Of a DNA stretch of 64,000 bases, positions 1 through 10,829 are shown one piece after another. The DNA is from Reticulitermes speratus (lineage: Eukaryota > Arthropoda > Insecta > Blattodea > Rhinotermitidae): NCBI GenBank assembly GCA_021186555.1, contig JAJKFL010000007.1:2974501-3038500 (forward strand). Reading direction: 5' to 3'. The first letter of the stretch is position 1. Every line of letters starts with the position of its first letter. The position numbers and the translations under genes were made by a program. The notes under the pieces were generated by a model. That model saw nothing but the letters and a program-made list of their open reading frames with translations. It ran no database searches and was not told the DNA's origin.

Positions 1-240
1 CGGGGATCGAATCCCGGTGGGGGGCGAGATTTTCAGCACCCATCCAGACCGGCCCTGGGGCCCACCCAGCCCCATATACAATGGATACCTGGTCTCTTTC
101 CCGGGGGTAAAGCGGCCGGGGCGTGGAGTTGACAACCCACACTCATCTAGTGCCAGGGTTAAAGAAAGAGTAGAGCTATACCTCTACTCCCCTCTGGACC
201 TTCATGGCATGTTATAGGGAGAACTTTACCTTTACTTTAC
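1..240 (+). mobile_element. SINE-like repeat family A, cut by window start
   Basis: The sequence begins inside a tRNA-like B-box region (TCGAATCCCGG) and runs into a body shared with positions 9282-9440 (minus) and 10087-10305 (plus). Shared landmarks are GACCGGCCCTGGG, a GGGGGTAAAGCGGCC block, AAAGAAAGAGTAGAGCTA and a TTTACCTTTACTTT tail. A B-box followed by a conserved body and a simple tail is the layout of a Pol III-transcribed SINE. The 5' head lies outside the window. The 66-codon frame across it is chance translation. Confidence 0.65.
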
Positions 241-1332
241 ATCTCTCTTCAATATATATGTTTCATGGTATGGACAGAGAGAACGTCACTTTTCCTCCTA
301 AAATACGTGCGTAGACGGCAATATACGTGCTCTTACAGGCATTGAATTAATGGTAATTTTTGTCCAGAGATAAAGGAACAGTGAGCTTAGGAAGGGATTA
401 TTCAAAATCTTGAAGGAATGTTTTCGTATCAAAAAGCAGCTGCTTTTTGAGACTTGAGCATATATTTCGGGTAGAAAAATGTCGGCAGAAGGCATCTTGG
501 AATGCCTTCAGACCGTAGACTAATTTGAATTACTTCCAGATGTAGAAGAAAAAGTAGGCGGTTATAGTCTTGAAATGTAGCATTAAAATGAGGCGATACA
601 TATTACCAAGAACAGCTGTAAACACACATAAATAAGGAAGGTCTATCATATCAGTCACGGCGAGGACAATCATGTAACAAAAACACAGTAAAAAAACAAT
701 AATATTACATCATAAAATACACAAATTTTAGGCTAAAATTACAAAGTCGGCACAAGAAACAAAATGAGGACGTGCTAATTAGGTGTCATTAATTTAAAAC
801 TAAAAATTAATCTTGACAACATGGATGAAGAGTTACGCAGCACTCTGCAAGTCCAACTAGACGTCATTCAAATTCTGACCTTTGAACGTATCGTTGCAGA
901 TACACTGTAAGTCAACGTTCCGTGTTTTTCAGCCGTTACGATCAGCCAATACTTGACGTGACATTAACACTTTGACAACATCTCTCGAAATATTTGTCAG
1001 CTGGATCTGATCCACGAGAAGTTTTATTCCAAGGCGCCTAATTTTATTTCACTAAAAACCAATTCTTATGTTGCTTACAAGCGCCTTACAAATCTGGGGG
1101 CTAAGAACTGGAAAACCAATCTGAAGTTGTATGAGTTGGGCTACGATCAAAGTGGACTGTATCGTCTGCACCGATACAGCTTTCTTTTGATTCGCTTTGT
1201 AGGCAGGGAAATCGTACCAAATTCCGTGACACAGTGCTAACGTTGTTTCGGATATGACACTTAATTTTCCACGAAAATATATTCCTCAAATCCATGCGTC
1301 TCATTGTCACTCGTTTAAGATTTATCTTTAGC
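241..1332. other. No recognisable feature, AT-rich
   Basis: About 1.1 kb without a convincing ORF, repeat unit or transposon terminus. The frames at 298-495 and 1101-1310 on the minus strand are short and have no recognisable motif. Confidence 0.5.
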
Positions 1333-1650
1333 TATTTGCTTCCACGCGGTGGCGCAGTTGGTTGAGGCACTGCGCTACAAACCGGAAAGTCGCGGGTTCC
1401 ATTCCCGATGGTGTCACTGGAATTTTTCATTGACATAATCGTTTCGGCCGCACTATGGCCCTGGGGTCGACTCAGCCTCTAACATAAATGAGTACCAGGA
1501 ATCTTTCCTGGGGGGTAAAGGCGGCCGGTGCTTAGGGCTGACAACCTTACCACCTTCATGTTCCGATTGTCTAAAAACCTGGGAGCCTCGACCTCCTGGA
1601 GCCCTAAGGGCCTTCCTAGGCCTGTATGGGACTGCTTTTATTTGCTTCCA
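1333..1650 (+). mobile_element. Full-length SINE family B with 12-bp target-site duplication
   Basis: The head is tRNA-like: an A-box region TGGCGCAGTTGGTTGAGGC and a B-box GGTTCCATTCC (consensus GGTTCGANTCC, so one changed base), then a body ending in a CCTGGAGCCCTAAGGGCC block. The copy sits between direct repeats TATTTGCTTCCA at 1333-1344 and 1639-1650, the duplicated target, so the element is 1345-1638. Related copies lie at 26024-26325 (plus), 31840-32144 (minus), 46225-46505 (minus), 55808-56052 (plus) and a tail piece at 62436-62510 (minus). Mobilisation in trans by a LINE is inferred from the TSD. Confidence 0.85.
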
Positions 1651-1912
1651 TTTGCTCCATCTATAAAGAAATTATGAAATTGTCTGTGGTACATAGCCTG
1701 CTTAGTGGTATATGCGAATTTAATATAAAGACATAGAGGATGATTTTGTCATAAAAATTTGTAGGTTTAACCGATATCAATAAAAGTGTATGAATTATAA
1801 TCAGACAGGCCAAATAGTAATTCTCACAAATAACAGAAACAATTTTATATAAAGAATAGAGTCTTTTGGGATTTGATGCAGTGCTTGCTAGTGAATATTT
1901 GCCAGGCCACAC

Positions 1913-1970
1913 GAAATTACAGCCCACAATTACAGCCCACAATTACAGCCCACAATTACAGCCCACAATC
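1913..1970. repeat. Short tandem repeat, 13-bp unit, about 4 copies
   Basis: Unit AGCCCACAATTAC is repeated about four times head to tail. It lies some 80 bp before the 40-bp array and is not related to it in sequence. Confidence 0.85.
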
Positions 1971-2047
1971 CCTCACAGTCGGATGCATGAGAACTTAAAA
2001 TCTCACAATTCTTTCGTATTTTGCCACACTGTGTTCCACAATACAGG

Positions 2048-2370
2048 CCACTGCACTAGACATAACAAAAGTAAGCACTAGTTCACACCACTGCACTAGA
2101 CATAACAAAAGTAAGCACTAGTTCACACCACTGCACTAGACATAACAAAAGTAAGCACTAGTTCACACCACTGCACTAGACATAACAAAAGTAAGCACTA
2201 GTTCACACCACTGCACTAGACATAACAAAAGTAAGCACTAGTTCACACCACTGCACTAGACATAACAAAAGTAAGCACTAGTTCACACCACTGCACTAGA
2301 CATAACAAAAGTAAGCACTAGTTCACACCACTGCACTAGACATAACAAAAGTAAGCACTAGTTCACACCA
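2048..2370. repeat. Minisatellite, 40-bp unit, 8 copies
   Basis: The unit begins CACTGCACTAGACATAACAA and recurs every 40 bp about eight times with essentially no differences. Such homogeneity implies recent amplification or homogenisation by unequal exchange or slippage. No reading frame is kept, so it is non-coding. Confidence 0.95.
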
Positions 2371-2445
2371 ATTAACTAAATCCCACTAATTCTAAACCAT
2401 ACCAAAATTCCGATGCAGATAGAACAAGAACTATGAGTCTACACC

Positions 2446-2643
2446 ATGGGTGTCCAAACTTTCATGTCAAATGGCCACATCCTTTAATGTAAGCTCTTTT
2501 GCGGACCACACGTGGAGAAATAACAATAAGTGGTATACCTAACCGCCTAAATTATTGTGTAATTTTTATAACTTATTCATAATTTACAAATGTGTCCACA
2601 GGCCGCATAATACAACCTGGCGGGCCGCAATTTGGAAACCCAT
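2446..2643. mobile_element. hAT-like MITE (short non-autonomous DNA transposon)
   Basis: A 198-bp element begins ATGGGTGTCCAAACTTT and ends with an imperfect inverted copy, AATTTGGAAACCCAT. Inside are GGCCGCATAATAC and GGCGGGCCGCAATTTGG. A GGTGTCCAAACTTT terminus with an internal gcGGGCCGC stretch next to the far end is typical of hAT/Charlie-type non-autonomous elements. No matching 8-bp target duplication remains (flanks TCTACACC and AATCAAAA), so the copy is old or the ends are misplaced by a few bases. Confidence 0.65.
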
Positions 2644-3114
2644 AATCAAAACCATCATACTAGGTCATATAGCATGCAGAGGTTTGTGAGTTCCTTTGTC
2701 TCCACACACACTCACAGTTACTACGGGCGATAAAATGAAAAAGTCGTGTTGTCTGGTAACATCAGGTTTAGTAATTGATTTAACAAGGGAAGGAAGATTT
2801 GTGCGAAAGCTTTCAAAAGAATGTGTGTAGCGTCTTGTACAGCCCGACAATTGAATCTCGCTCAAGACGCGAACAACAAACGACGATTGCATGCCTCACG
2901 TTTTTTTTGTGCAAATAGAACCTTGTAACGGGCTAATCACCCGTCCAACACGTCCAGTAAGTGTACGTCAACTCGAAATACCGACGTAAGTGTAAAATAA
3001 ATTTTATATTTTAATGCACACACACAACTACAGAAAAATAATGATGGATTATACTCGTATTTGCTTGTAATGCAATATAATAATAATAATAATTTAGTAC
3101 GAGGACGACAAATG
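2644..3114. other. No recognisable feature
   Basis: Sequence between the hAT-like MITE and a LINE fragment. The 75-codon minus-strand frame at 2665-2892 shows no motif. A short ATA repeat lies near 3080. Confidence 0.45.
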
Positions 3115-3625
3115 AAATGAGGAAATAATGGAAGAACTCTAGACAGAACCTGTGCTAGAATACATAGGCAAACAAAGACAGAACTGGAGAGATCATGTCA
3201 ACAGCGGAGGCCCGGGTTCGATCCCAGGTCAAGTCCATGTGAGATTTGTGGTGGACAAAGTGGCACTGGGACAGGTTTTTCTCCGAGTTGTCGGTTTTCC
3301 CCTGTCAATTTCATTCCACTGGTGCTCCATTACTTGTAAAACTTGGTAAAAAACTGCTCATCCTCATCTTCATCTTCATCTTCATCACAAGGTTGCACAA
3401 TAAGCCTTACGGCTGCGGTGCGTCCGTAGCATCAGCTGCGGGGCCCCCTCACCACAAAAAAAAAAAAAAAAAATGTCAACAGACTGGATAGAAGAAGGAT
3501 CCCCAAACAAGTTCTGCAGTACTCGCCTCGGGGCAGAAGATCTACAGGGCGTCCGGCAAAAAGACGGCTCGAGACCGTAACAGACCGCATGGTCTGACAT
3601 GTTTGGAAGATGACGACGATGATAA
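3115..3625 (+). pseudogene. LINE reverse transcriptase C-terminal fragment, split by a SINE
   Basis: Two pieces, 3115-3204 and 3473-3625, read as one LINE-type C-terminus if the SINE between them is ignored. The first translates with EYIGKQRQNWRDHVN, the second with RRRIPKQVLQYSPRGRRSTGR. Such tails (a basic linker with GRRSTGRP) follow the RT domain in several insect LINE families. The RT core is absent, so this is a dead 5'-truncated copy. Family assignment is from memory of related tails. Confidence 0.6.
3195..3482 (+). mobile_element. SINE family D, 5' truncated, inserted in a LINE with 10-bp TSD
   Basis: The direct repeat ATGTCAACAG flanks the insertion at 3195-3204 and 3473-3482, so the SINE body is 3205-3472 with an A-run at its 3' end. 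The copy starts within the tRNA-like head, just before B-box GGTTCGATCCC, and lacks the A-box. The TSD shows it was inserted already truncated, as expected of target-primed reverse transcription. The body matches full-length D at 38853-39142: GTGGACAAAGTGGCACTGGG, then GGTGCTCCATTA, then the GCTGCGGGG end. Confidence 0.88.
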
Positions 3626-3865
3626 GTCAGCACGAATGACAATTAATGGATTAAATCGTAATTATTATTATTTTCATAAGCCGCAAAATTCAAGGAATAG
3701 AGTTGTGTTACACAACAACCGTCAAATGCCGCAATAACACAAATAACACTCTAGGTACGTTGGCCTGCACACAACGGTCCTATGGCAGTCCGGATCCCCG
3801 GGTCGTCCGGAAAATTTTGGGCCAATTATTGCCCAGTATTTCCCATTGAAGTTATTAATGAATTA

Positions 3866-3866
3866 C

Positions 3867-3902
<36 letters not shown>

Positions 3903-3913
3903 TATTATTATTA
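3866..3913. repeat. (ATT)n microsatellite
   Basis: About 15 ATT units with one interruption. ATT runs recur at the 3' ends of SINEs in this window, but no SINE is recognisable next to this one. Confidence 0.9.
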
Positions 3914-3984
3914 CATACTGTTGGGTTTTAATTTATTGTTCTACTTTAGTAATGAATGACAATATTTTATACGTTACCTACACC

Positions 3985-4072
3985 ACTGAGCTTCCCCTCG
4001 GTGGTCCAGAGTGCCGGATAATCTATACCACCCGTAGCCGTATCTAGTCCGGATTACCGAGGGACTGCTGTA
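3985..4072. mobile_element. Possible pogo/Tigger-like DNA transposon end fragment
   Basis: The stretch contains CGGATTACCGAGGGACTGCTG and an upstream CCCCTCGGTGGTCCAGAGTG. Read on the minus strand, CAGCAGTCCCTCGGTAATCC resembles termini of pogo/Tigger elements, which start CAGT with a CCTCGG motif. The other end is not clear: a similar CAGTCCGGATCCCCGGG lies near 3790 but does not pair well. No transposase frame is present. Confidence 0.35.
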
Positions 4073-4340
4073 CTGTGTTTTAAGGATCTTCCAGTATTTG
4101 ATAAACGTTTTAAGAACTATGTTTGTATTTTTGTAAAAGGTTAAAAGTAAAAATTAGTAACCCCGCCATGTTTAGAAGATGCCTGCAGGACTTTGAACTG
4201 TCCGGCTGATATAGCAGGTCTCTTATGAAGAGCATTTGTTGCTTTTTATGCCTCAGATGTGCAAGAACTGTACATCGAATTAACATCGAAGCTGGCAAGG
4301 GTTAACGCCGAAGTAACCTGTAGTTGGGATACTGTTCAGG

Positions 4341-4377
<37 letters not shown>

Positions 4378-4855
4378 ACTTTTTGTCAGTTTTATGTGAC
4401 TCGTAAGCGTGAAAGCTCAAGCAGTTAGTTTTTAAGTATACTTTAGCCCACTTTCCTTCCCCAAGTTCAAATCAACATGCAAGATCACCATGCTGTGTGT
4501 GCTGTCTGTGTGTGCGTGTCCATTCAAATTTGGGAACTAATTTACCGATTTTTAAGAAATTTGGTACGAATGTTGCACAATTGGAGACCGCCCCAACTTC
4601 ATAATTTCTGGTTTTGTGCAACCAGTAATAACAATATGAAAAAACCGTAAACTTATATTATGGAAGCGGCATAGGAGCCCCTTAATTTAGGGTTCTGAAA
4701 CCATGAGTGCCATTAGGCCTTCCAAAAATTACGTGATGTTTTAAAGGTATGTGTTATAGGTTATAGAACGAGGACACGATGACAGTGATATGTCTCACAC
4801 TTTTCAGTCTAAACTAAATATCTGTTGAAGCTACGCATGTGGAATTTGGTACGAG
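4073..4855. other. No recognisable feature apart from an AT microsatellite
   Basis: Only a (TA)n run at about 4341-4374 stands out. The minus-strand frame at 4110-4298 has no motif. The 3' part leads directly into the 51-bp array. Confidence 0.5.
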
Positions 4856-6624
4856 ATAAATAACACACATGTCTATGTATTACACCAACACATAATATTA
4901 TATAAGCTAAATAACACACATGCCTATGTATTACACCAACACATAACATTATATCAGCTAAATAACACACATGCCTATGTATTACACCAACACATACTAT
5001 TATATCAGCTAAATAACACACATGCCTATGTATTACACCAACACATAACATTATATCAGCTAAATAACACACATGCCTATGTATTACACCAACACATACT
5101 ATTATATCAGCTAAATAACACACATGCCTATGTATTACACCAACACATAACATTATATCAGCTAAATAACACACATGCCTATGTATTACACCAACACATA
5201 ACATTATATCAGCTAAATAACACACATGCCTATGTATTACACCAACACATAACATTATATCAGCTAAATAACACACATGCCTATGTATTACACCAACACA
5301 TACTATTATATCAGCTAAATAACACACATGCCTATGTATTACACCAACACATAATATTATATCAGCTAAATAACACACATGCCTATGTATTACACCAACA
5401 CATAATATTATATCAGCTAAATAACACACATGCCTATGTATTACACCAACACATAATATATCAGCTAAATAACACACATGCCTATGTATTACACCAGCAC
5501 ATAACATTATATCAGCTAAATACACACATGCCTATGTATTACACCAACACATAATATATCAGCTAAATAACACACATGCCTATGTATTACACCAACACAT
5601 AACATTATATCAGCTAAATAACACACATGCCTATGTATTACACCAACACATAATATTATATAAGCTAAATAACACACATGCCTATGTATTACACCAACAC
5701 ATAATATTATATCAGATAATAACACACATGCCTATGTATTACACCAACATATAACATTATATCAGCTAAATAACACACATGCCTATGTATTACACCACCA
5801 CATAACATTATATCAGCTAAATAACACACATGCCTATGTATTACACCAACACATAATATTATATCAGCTAAATAACACACATGCCTATGTATTACACCAA
5901 CACATAATATATCAGCTAAATAACACACATGCCTATGTATTACACCAATACATAATATTATATAAGCTAACTAACACACATGCTTATGTATTACACCAAC
6001 ACATAATATTATATCAGCTAAATAACACACATGCCTATGTATTACACCAACACATAACATTATATCAGCTAAATAACACACATGCCTATGTATTACACCA
6101 ACACATAATATATCAGCTAAATAACACACATGCCTATGTATTACACCAACACATAACATTATATCAGCTAAATAACACACATGCCTATGTATTACACCAA
6201 CACATACTATTATATCAGCTAAATAACACACATGCCTATGTATTACACCAACACATAACATTATATCAGCTAAATAACACACATGCCTATGTATTACACC
6301 AACACATACTATTATATCAGCTAAATAACACACATTCCTATGTATTACACCAACACATACTATTATATCAGCTAAATAACACACATGCCTATGTATTACA
6401 CCAACACATAACATTATATCAGCTAAATAACACACATGCCTATGTATTACACCAACACATAACATTATATCAGCTAAATAACACACATGCCTATGTATTA
6501 CACCAACACATAACATTATATCAGCTAAATAACACACATGCCTATGTATTACACCAACACATAACATTATATCAGCTAAATAACACACATGCCTATGTAT
6601 TACACCAACACATAACATTATATC
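4856..6624. repeat. Large minisatellite, 51-bp unit (some 48-bp), about 35 copies
   Basis: The unit contains AACACACATGCCTATGTATT and recurs every 51 bp, with some 48-bp units lacking 3 bp in the CACATAATAT segment. Because 51 and 48 are multiples of three, long frames stay open on the minus strand (4809-5525, 5516-5725, 5707-5928, 5971-6618), giving a repeating 17-residue translation with VGVIHRHVCYLADI. Breaks in these frames are single-base changes between units. There is no start context, conserved non-repeat domain or splice evidence, so I treat it as non-coding. Confidence 0.93.
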
Positions 6625-6879
6625 AACAATTACAAAGATGTAAACTGCAAAACGTGTGCTACGTCAGACAACTGTAGTGTAAAAAGAATGAATAGGCCTA
6701 CTATGGTAAGGCAACGTACTGAACCTGATAAGCAGTACAGCAAACACTGCAGGTACTATTGTGCGTAAGAAATGGCCTATAGACATTTTAAAATCCTTTG
6801 TGATATTCTCTATAACTCGGCCACACTCGGCCACACAACCAGACTCAAAATTACAGGCCCAATTTTACGTGATAAATGG

Positions 6880-7085
6880 TTAAATCACTAAGATATGATA
6901 ACCAAGAAATTCGCTACGCTTGTAGATGTCAAATACTATTCAGGCAATCACATCAAGAAGAATTAGTTGGGCAGGGAATATGGCACTTTGGGGGGGGGGG
7001 GGGGGGGGGAGGAAGAGGTGAATGCAGGATTTTGATGGAGAGACCTGATGGAAAGAGATCACTTAGAATTCCTTGTCAACCTATT
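6880..7085 (+). pseudogene. LINE RT C-terminal fragment interrupted by a run of 20 G
   Basis: The 3' part reads MERPDGKRSL in the 6876-7145 frame, matching the GRPxGKRPL segment that follows [12 protein letters not shown] in the LINE at 46566-47162. The place where the ARMGEGR codons (TGGGGGA) would lie is a run of 20 G at 6990-7009. Codons before it decode as degenerate SHQEELVGQGIWH. The G-run probably grew by slippage from the original short G-run. This is a dead fragment, not a gene. Confidence 0.6.
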
Positions 7086-7582
7086 ACAAGGGCGAGTGTC
7101 CCTTCTGCAGCAGTGTTTGCCAAAGTATCTGCACAGAAGTATTAAACAGATAGGCGCAAGCTACTCCAAAACCTCTTAGTATAATCTATCAATAAATGCA
7201 ACAATACAAATAAAATAAAAAATACAAAATAACTCAGGTCTACTTAAATATGAAGAAGATTGCTAGCAATTTGTAGGACAGGTTTAGTTTAAGCTGACAT
7301 TAAAACCGATAAATTTCGCTTCGTGTCAATTTAAAGGCTTAACACGAAGCATGTTTTAGGGTCTTATAGCTAACAGACGTGGTGTTATTACTACAGAATG
7401 TACAGACATATGCACTGTGTGCAGTATGACCATTTTATCTAAAACCTGCGCAGAGAATCAGAGCTCTGCTTTCGTTTTAATGGCCCGGTTAGTCTTCCCC
7501 ATTCTACCCCTTTCCAGTAAGGAAGTGACTGCTGCTACAGTTTCCAACTTCTGCGCTCAGTCGATAAATTTACTACTTTCCT
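7086..7582. other. No recognisable feature
   Basis: No repeat unit or motif recognised. The plus frame at 7417-7608 (63 codons) is unsupported and runs into the SINE C tail. Confidence 0.45.
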
Positions 7583-7764
7583 TTTTCCAATGGCGCAAAA
7601 GCCTCTAGTGGGCCAGTGCCTCCTCTTTATCGAGGCTTCACAATTACCCCCATTTAGACACACCACACTCGGTAGGACTCCTCTGGACGAGTGATCAGCC
7701 CAAAGTAGAGATCTCTACCTGACAACACAGAACACTCACAACAGACAGACATCCATGCCCCCGG
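7583..7764 (-). mobile_element. SINE family C body, tRNA head replaced by a C' insertion
   Basis: Read on the minus strand it runs from GGGGGCATGGATGTCTGTCT through GGTAGAGATCTCTAC and AGGAGTCCTACCGAGTGTGG to a GCGCCATTGGAAAAAG end. This is the family C body without its tRNA-like head. The head side abuts the A-tail of SINE C' at 7765. Confidence 0.8.
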
Positions 7765-7962
7765 TTTTTTTTTCCTGTCCCGTTTTTCCCTTTGATCCAT
7801 TTTGTACTTTTAAATCCTTCTGTCCTTCATGTTCCATACTACCGTCCTTATACAACAAACACAACACAAACATCCATGCCCACGGCGGGATTCGAACCCT
7901 CAATTCCAGCAAGCGAACGGCCGCAGACCCACGCCTTAGACAGCGCGGCCACTGGGATCGGC
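7765..7962 (-). mobile_element. SINE family C' (C-type head, different body), full length
   Basis: On the minus strand it starts GCCGATCCCAGTGGCCGC, has B-box GGTTCGAATCC and shares GCATGGATGT with family C. It then switches to a different body (ATGGATCAAAGGGAAAAACG) and ends in an A-run. A second copy with the same body is at 42619-42847. The same tRNA-derived promoter therefore heads two SINE families. Confidence 0.75.
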
Positions 7963-8091
7963 GATAACTTTATATTTCAAAATTATTACGTCAAAAGCAA
8001 AGAGACTTTAAGAGAAAGCAAGAGAATTTAAGAAATGAGTATAAATTGCATAAGGATTTGCTTCGAGGTTTGAACTTATCAGCTATTAACT

Positions 8092-8350
8092 GGGTGATCA
8101 AACAAAGAATAATGCAAACGGCGGGGCACATGGCAAGTATGCGGGAGAGTAAACATGTTTAAAGAATTTTGGGTGAGAAACGTTGAGGAGGGGAACACGT
8201 TGAAGATTTATGTTTAGATGGAAGATAGTATTAAAATGGTTGTTAAAGAAATCGGTTGGGAGAGCGTGGACTGTATTGATCTGGCTCAAGATAGGTACAA
8301 GTAGCGGGCTCTTGTGAACACGGTGATGAACATTTGCGTTCCATAAAATG
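8092..8350 (+). pseudogene. LINE 3' fragment (end of RT ORF and 3' UTR)
   Basis: It contains decayed copies of segments of the same LINE family as 36290-36790: GATCTGGCTCAAGATAGGTA, CTCTTGTGAACACGGTGATG and TTCCATAAAATGCGGGC. These encode the C-terminal LAQDRxxWRxLVNxVMN-like tail in better copies. Several stops and frameshifts are present. Confidence 0.65.
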
Positions 8351-8662
8351 CGGGCAGTTACTTGACTTGCTGAAAAAATATTTGCTTTTAAAAAAAGATT
8401 CTGTGTATGGAGTTCATTAATTGTTTATTTAGTTGGTTGGTTGTTAGTACTTACTTTGGGCAACAGTGCAAGTTATAAGGTGATGGGGAGTAGCAAAATG
8501 ACAGTTTCGAAATTGGCTTAGCAATGGGGGATAGAAATTCTTTCAAAATCTAGCCGGAAGTATAATCTCCGCTCATAGTTCATATACTTTTCAGGTTTCT
8601 AAATTTGTTGCTCGCTGTGTACCCACTGTAAAAGTTGCATTAAAAAATATGAAATTTCTAGA

Positions 8663-8728
8663 CTGCTGCAGTAGTAGCAGCAGTAGTAGTAGTAATAGTA
8701 GTAGTAGTTGTTGTAGCTGTAGTAGGCC
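8663..8728. repeat. Imperfect trinucleotide repeat (AGC/AGT)n
   Basis: About 20 imperfect units of CAG/TAG/GTT type. Stops in one frame argue against a coding repeat. Confidence 0.85.
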
Positions 8729-9148
8729 TAATTAAAAACAACTTCTGAGCTATCCTTGTGTTTACATTGTAAATACACACTCCAGACAAAAATGCTTTTA
8801 AGACCTAGTTAGGTAGAGAAGGTGCTCGAGGCGGTCCCCTGTGCAAATAACCAACACTGTCCGAGTCCTCGTAACACGGTAGTGACAGACAAGCCGGCAG
8901 GCGGCGGCTACAGCAAACTTGTCGCCGGTCGGTGTCTGGCTCCTTCCTACCTGCTTGGAAGCGTCTCAAGAGTTTCTTCAACAATACATTCTCTGAACTC
9001 ACAAAGTTCGCGAACCGCATTTAAACAATGCTGGTATCTAAATTATTGTGTCGTCAGTTGCATGCTGGCCTTTTGTCGAAACATGTTGACATTGCAGACT
9101 AATGGTCTGTGGTACGAGCAGTTGGACCCACAAATATGAGAGCTGAAG
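8729..9148. other. Unrecognised, locally GC- and CpG-richer stretch
   Basis: The part around 8820-8960 is richer in CpG than its surroundings (for example GCCGGCAGGCGGCGGCTAC). Overlapping frames at 8822-9139 (plus) and 8805-9020 (minus) show no known motif. It could be relic or unique regulatory sequence; nothing decides. Confidence 0.35.
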
Positions 9149-9288
9149 AGAACTGCGCTCTTCTGGGATATTATACGGAGCCGTGTGGTAATTGTTTACC
9201 GACGTTTCGGGGCAACATATCGGTCCCATCTTCAAATGTCAAGAAGTCCTAGAAGAGCGCAGATCTCATCAACATCGCGGCAAAGGTA
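9149..9288. mobile_element. Foldback family G, right arm mostly deleted
   Basis: The left arm is complete: CTCTTCTGGGATATTATACG, then TTACCGACGTTTCGGGGC, then GGTCCCATCTTCA. The inverted right arm is reduced to CTAGAAGAGCGCAGATCTC. The same arms are intact at 33273-33498. The minus strand of the arm contains the TGAAGA, stem II, GAAACGTC series that resembles a diverged hammerhead core. Confidence 0.7.
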
Positions 9289-9440
9289 AAGGTAAAGGTA
9301 AAGTTCTCCCTATAACAGGCCATGAAGGCCCAGAGGTGGAGTAGAGGTATAGCTGTACTCTTTCTTTAACCTCGGCACTAGATGGGGGTGGGTGGTCAAC
9401 GCCACGACCCGGCCGCTTTATCCCCGGGAAAGAGATCCGG
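9282..9440 (-). mobile_element. SINE-like family A, partial
   Basis: Minus-strand copy of the repeat at 1-240: it starts inside the GGGGATAAAGCGGCCGGG block and ends with a (TTTACC)n tail at 9282-9302. The tRNA-like head is absent. Confidence 0.75.
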
Positions 9441-9467
9441 TACGACTGAAATCAAGATGAGATTTGA

Positions 9468-9580
9468 AATTTGAGATCTTCGCTCTTCTGGGATGTTATG
9501 CAGTAAAAATTGGTAGTTAGTTACCGACGTTTCGGGACAACCTTTAGGTTCCATATTCAACGGTCGAGCAGTCCAAGAGA
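9468..9580. mobile_element. Foldback family G, single arm
   Basis: One arm only: TTTGAGATCTTCGCTCTTCT, then GTTACCGACGTTTCGGGAC, then a decayed GGTTCCATATTCAACGGTCG. The partner arm is not visible downstream. TGAGATCT at the start matches the outer ends of copies at 33201-33634 and 53118-53335. Confidence 0.65.
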
Positions 9581-10086
9581 AATGAATTTTCCTAAGTTCT
9601 GTGATTATCTGTCATGAAGTTTCGGTGGTAAATACAAATATTTAGGAGAATCCAGCTGCGTGTGTCTTCAGGGTAGTGCCACCAACCCTTAAAAAAGACG
9701 GTGCAAGGCTCCTTCGAGCGCTGGAAAATACTAACCCAAGTATACGGCGTCACATAACAGAAGATCCGAATTCTCGATAAACTTGCTGTGGAAACCTCAA
9801 ACGTCGCACGTTCAAAAGTTTCGCAGGAATGCGTTCCGTCCGTCTTCAGGGTGAGTCTGGTCCAGGTGATATGGTTGTCCAGGTTTCAAGAATAGGTCTT
9901 CTGTCGGACCCAAGTCAACATGTGTCTCCCCACCCCGTCAGGTTCAGTTCCAGAAATTTTGTATTATTTGAATTGGAGGCGACGGAAGAACCCCACCTGG
10001 TCTACTGTTGAAATTGCCCATTTTTTGTGTCATTCTTACCAGGCGACATATAACAAGCGATATAGGCCTATTCAACCCTGTAGTTG
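9581..10086. other. No recognisable feature
   Basis: No repeat unit or transposon end recognised. Frames at 9829-10011 and 9920-10171 are short and carry no motif; the second runs into the SINE-like element that follows. Confidence 0.4.
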
Positions 10087-10305
10087 CGAGATTTTCCGGA
10101 CCAGCTGGGACCGGCCCTGGGACCCTACCCAGCCTCTTACACAATTGGTACCGCGTCATTCCGGGGGGTAAATCGGCCGAAGCTTGCTTTTAACCACCCA
10201 CCCCATTCTAATGTAGAAGTTAAAGAAAGAGTAGAGCTACACCTCTATCCCCCATCTGTGCCTTCATGGCGGGATATAGGACGAATTTCACCTTTATCTT
10301 TATAG
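10087..10305 (+). mobile_element. SINE-like family A
   Basis: Same body as 1-240: GACCGGCCCTGGGACCC, GGGGGGTAAATCGGCC, AAAGAAAGAGTAGAGCTA and a TTTCACCTTTATCTTTA tail. The B-box head is decayed. Confidence 0.75.
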
Positions 10306-10829
10306 GTCTATTCAACTATTACTAGAAATTGTTATGGATACATTCCCAACATAGATATCCTATCCCATTTCATTCTAAACATAATACAAAAACAAGGTTT
10401 TGATTTCCAGTTCTCCAGACTTGGGTTTTTCGAAGAAAACTTTGTGCAATTTCAACGAAATAAATACTGTGTATCGTTATTTAACATTTCATAGCTGAAG
10501 CATATTTTCCCTTTCACGTTTTAGTGCAATGTTATATTGTAAAGGAAGCTGACTATGTTGTTTAACTGCTTGTGGTTTTCTTCAGTTCCTCCAGACAAAT
10601 GCCAGTATAATACTTTAAAATTGGCAGTGCACTTTACGTTACAAATCTCTTTATATTCATTATTCATTAACCATCCCAACATTCGACACTGTGATATAGG
10701 ATGTTAAAATCTAAATGACTCCTTAAGCAAATCAAGACAAACCAAAACCGCACTTCTCTGTTATATTCCAAGTTCTGAGACTTGTGACCAAAATTACTAC
10801 ACTGTTTGGGATGTGAAGCTGATGGATAA
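10306..10829. other. No recognisable feature, AT-rich
   Basis: No ORF or repeat supported. It leads into a terminal-repeat-like element at 10830. Confidence 0.45.

Noticed and set aside
4809..6618. Long minus-strand frames with a 17-residue repeat as a secreted repeat protein
   Set aside because: They follow entirely from 51-bp periodicity, lack any non-repeat domain or signal, and break by single substitutions.
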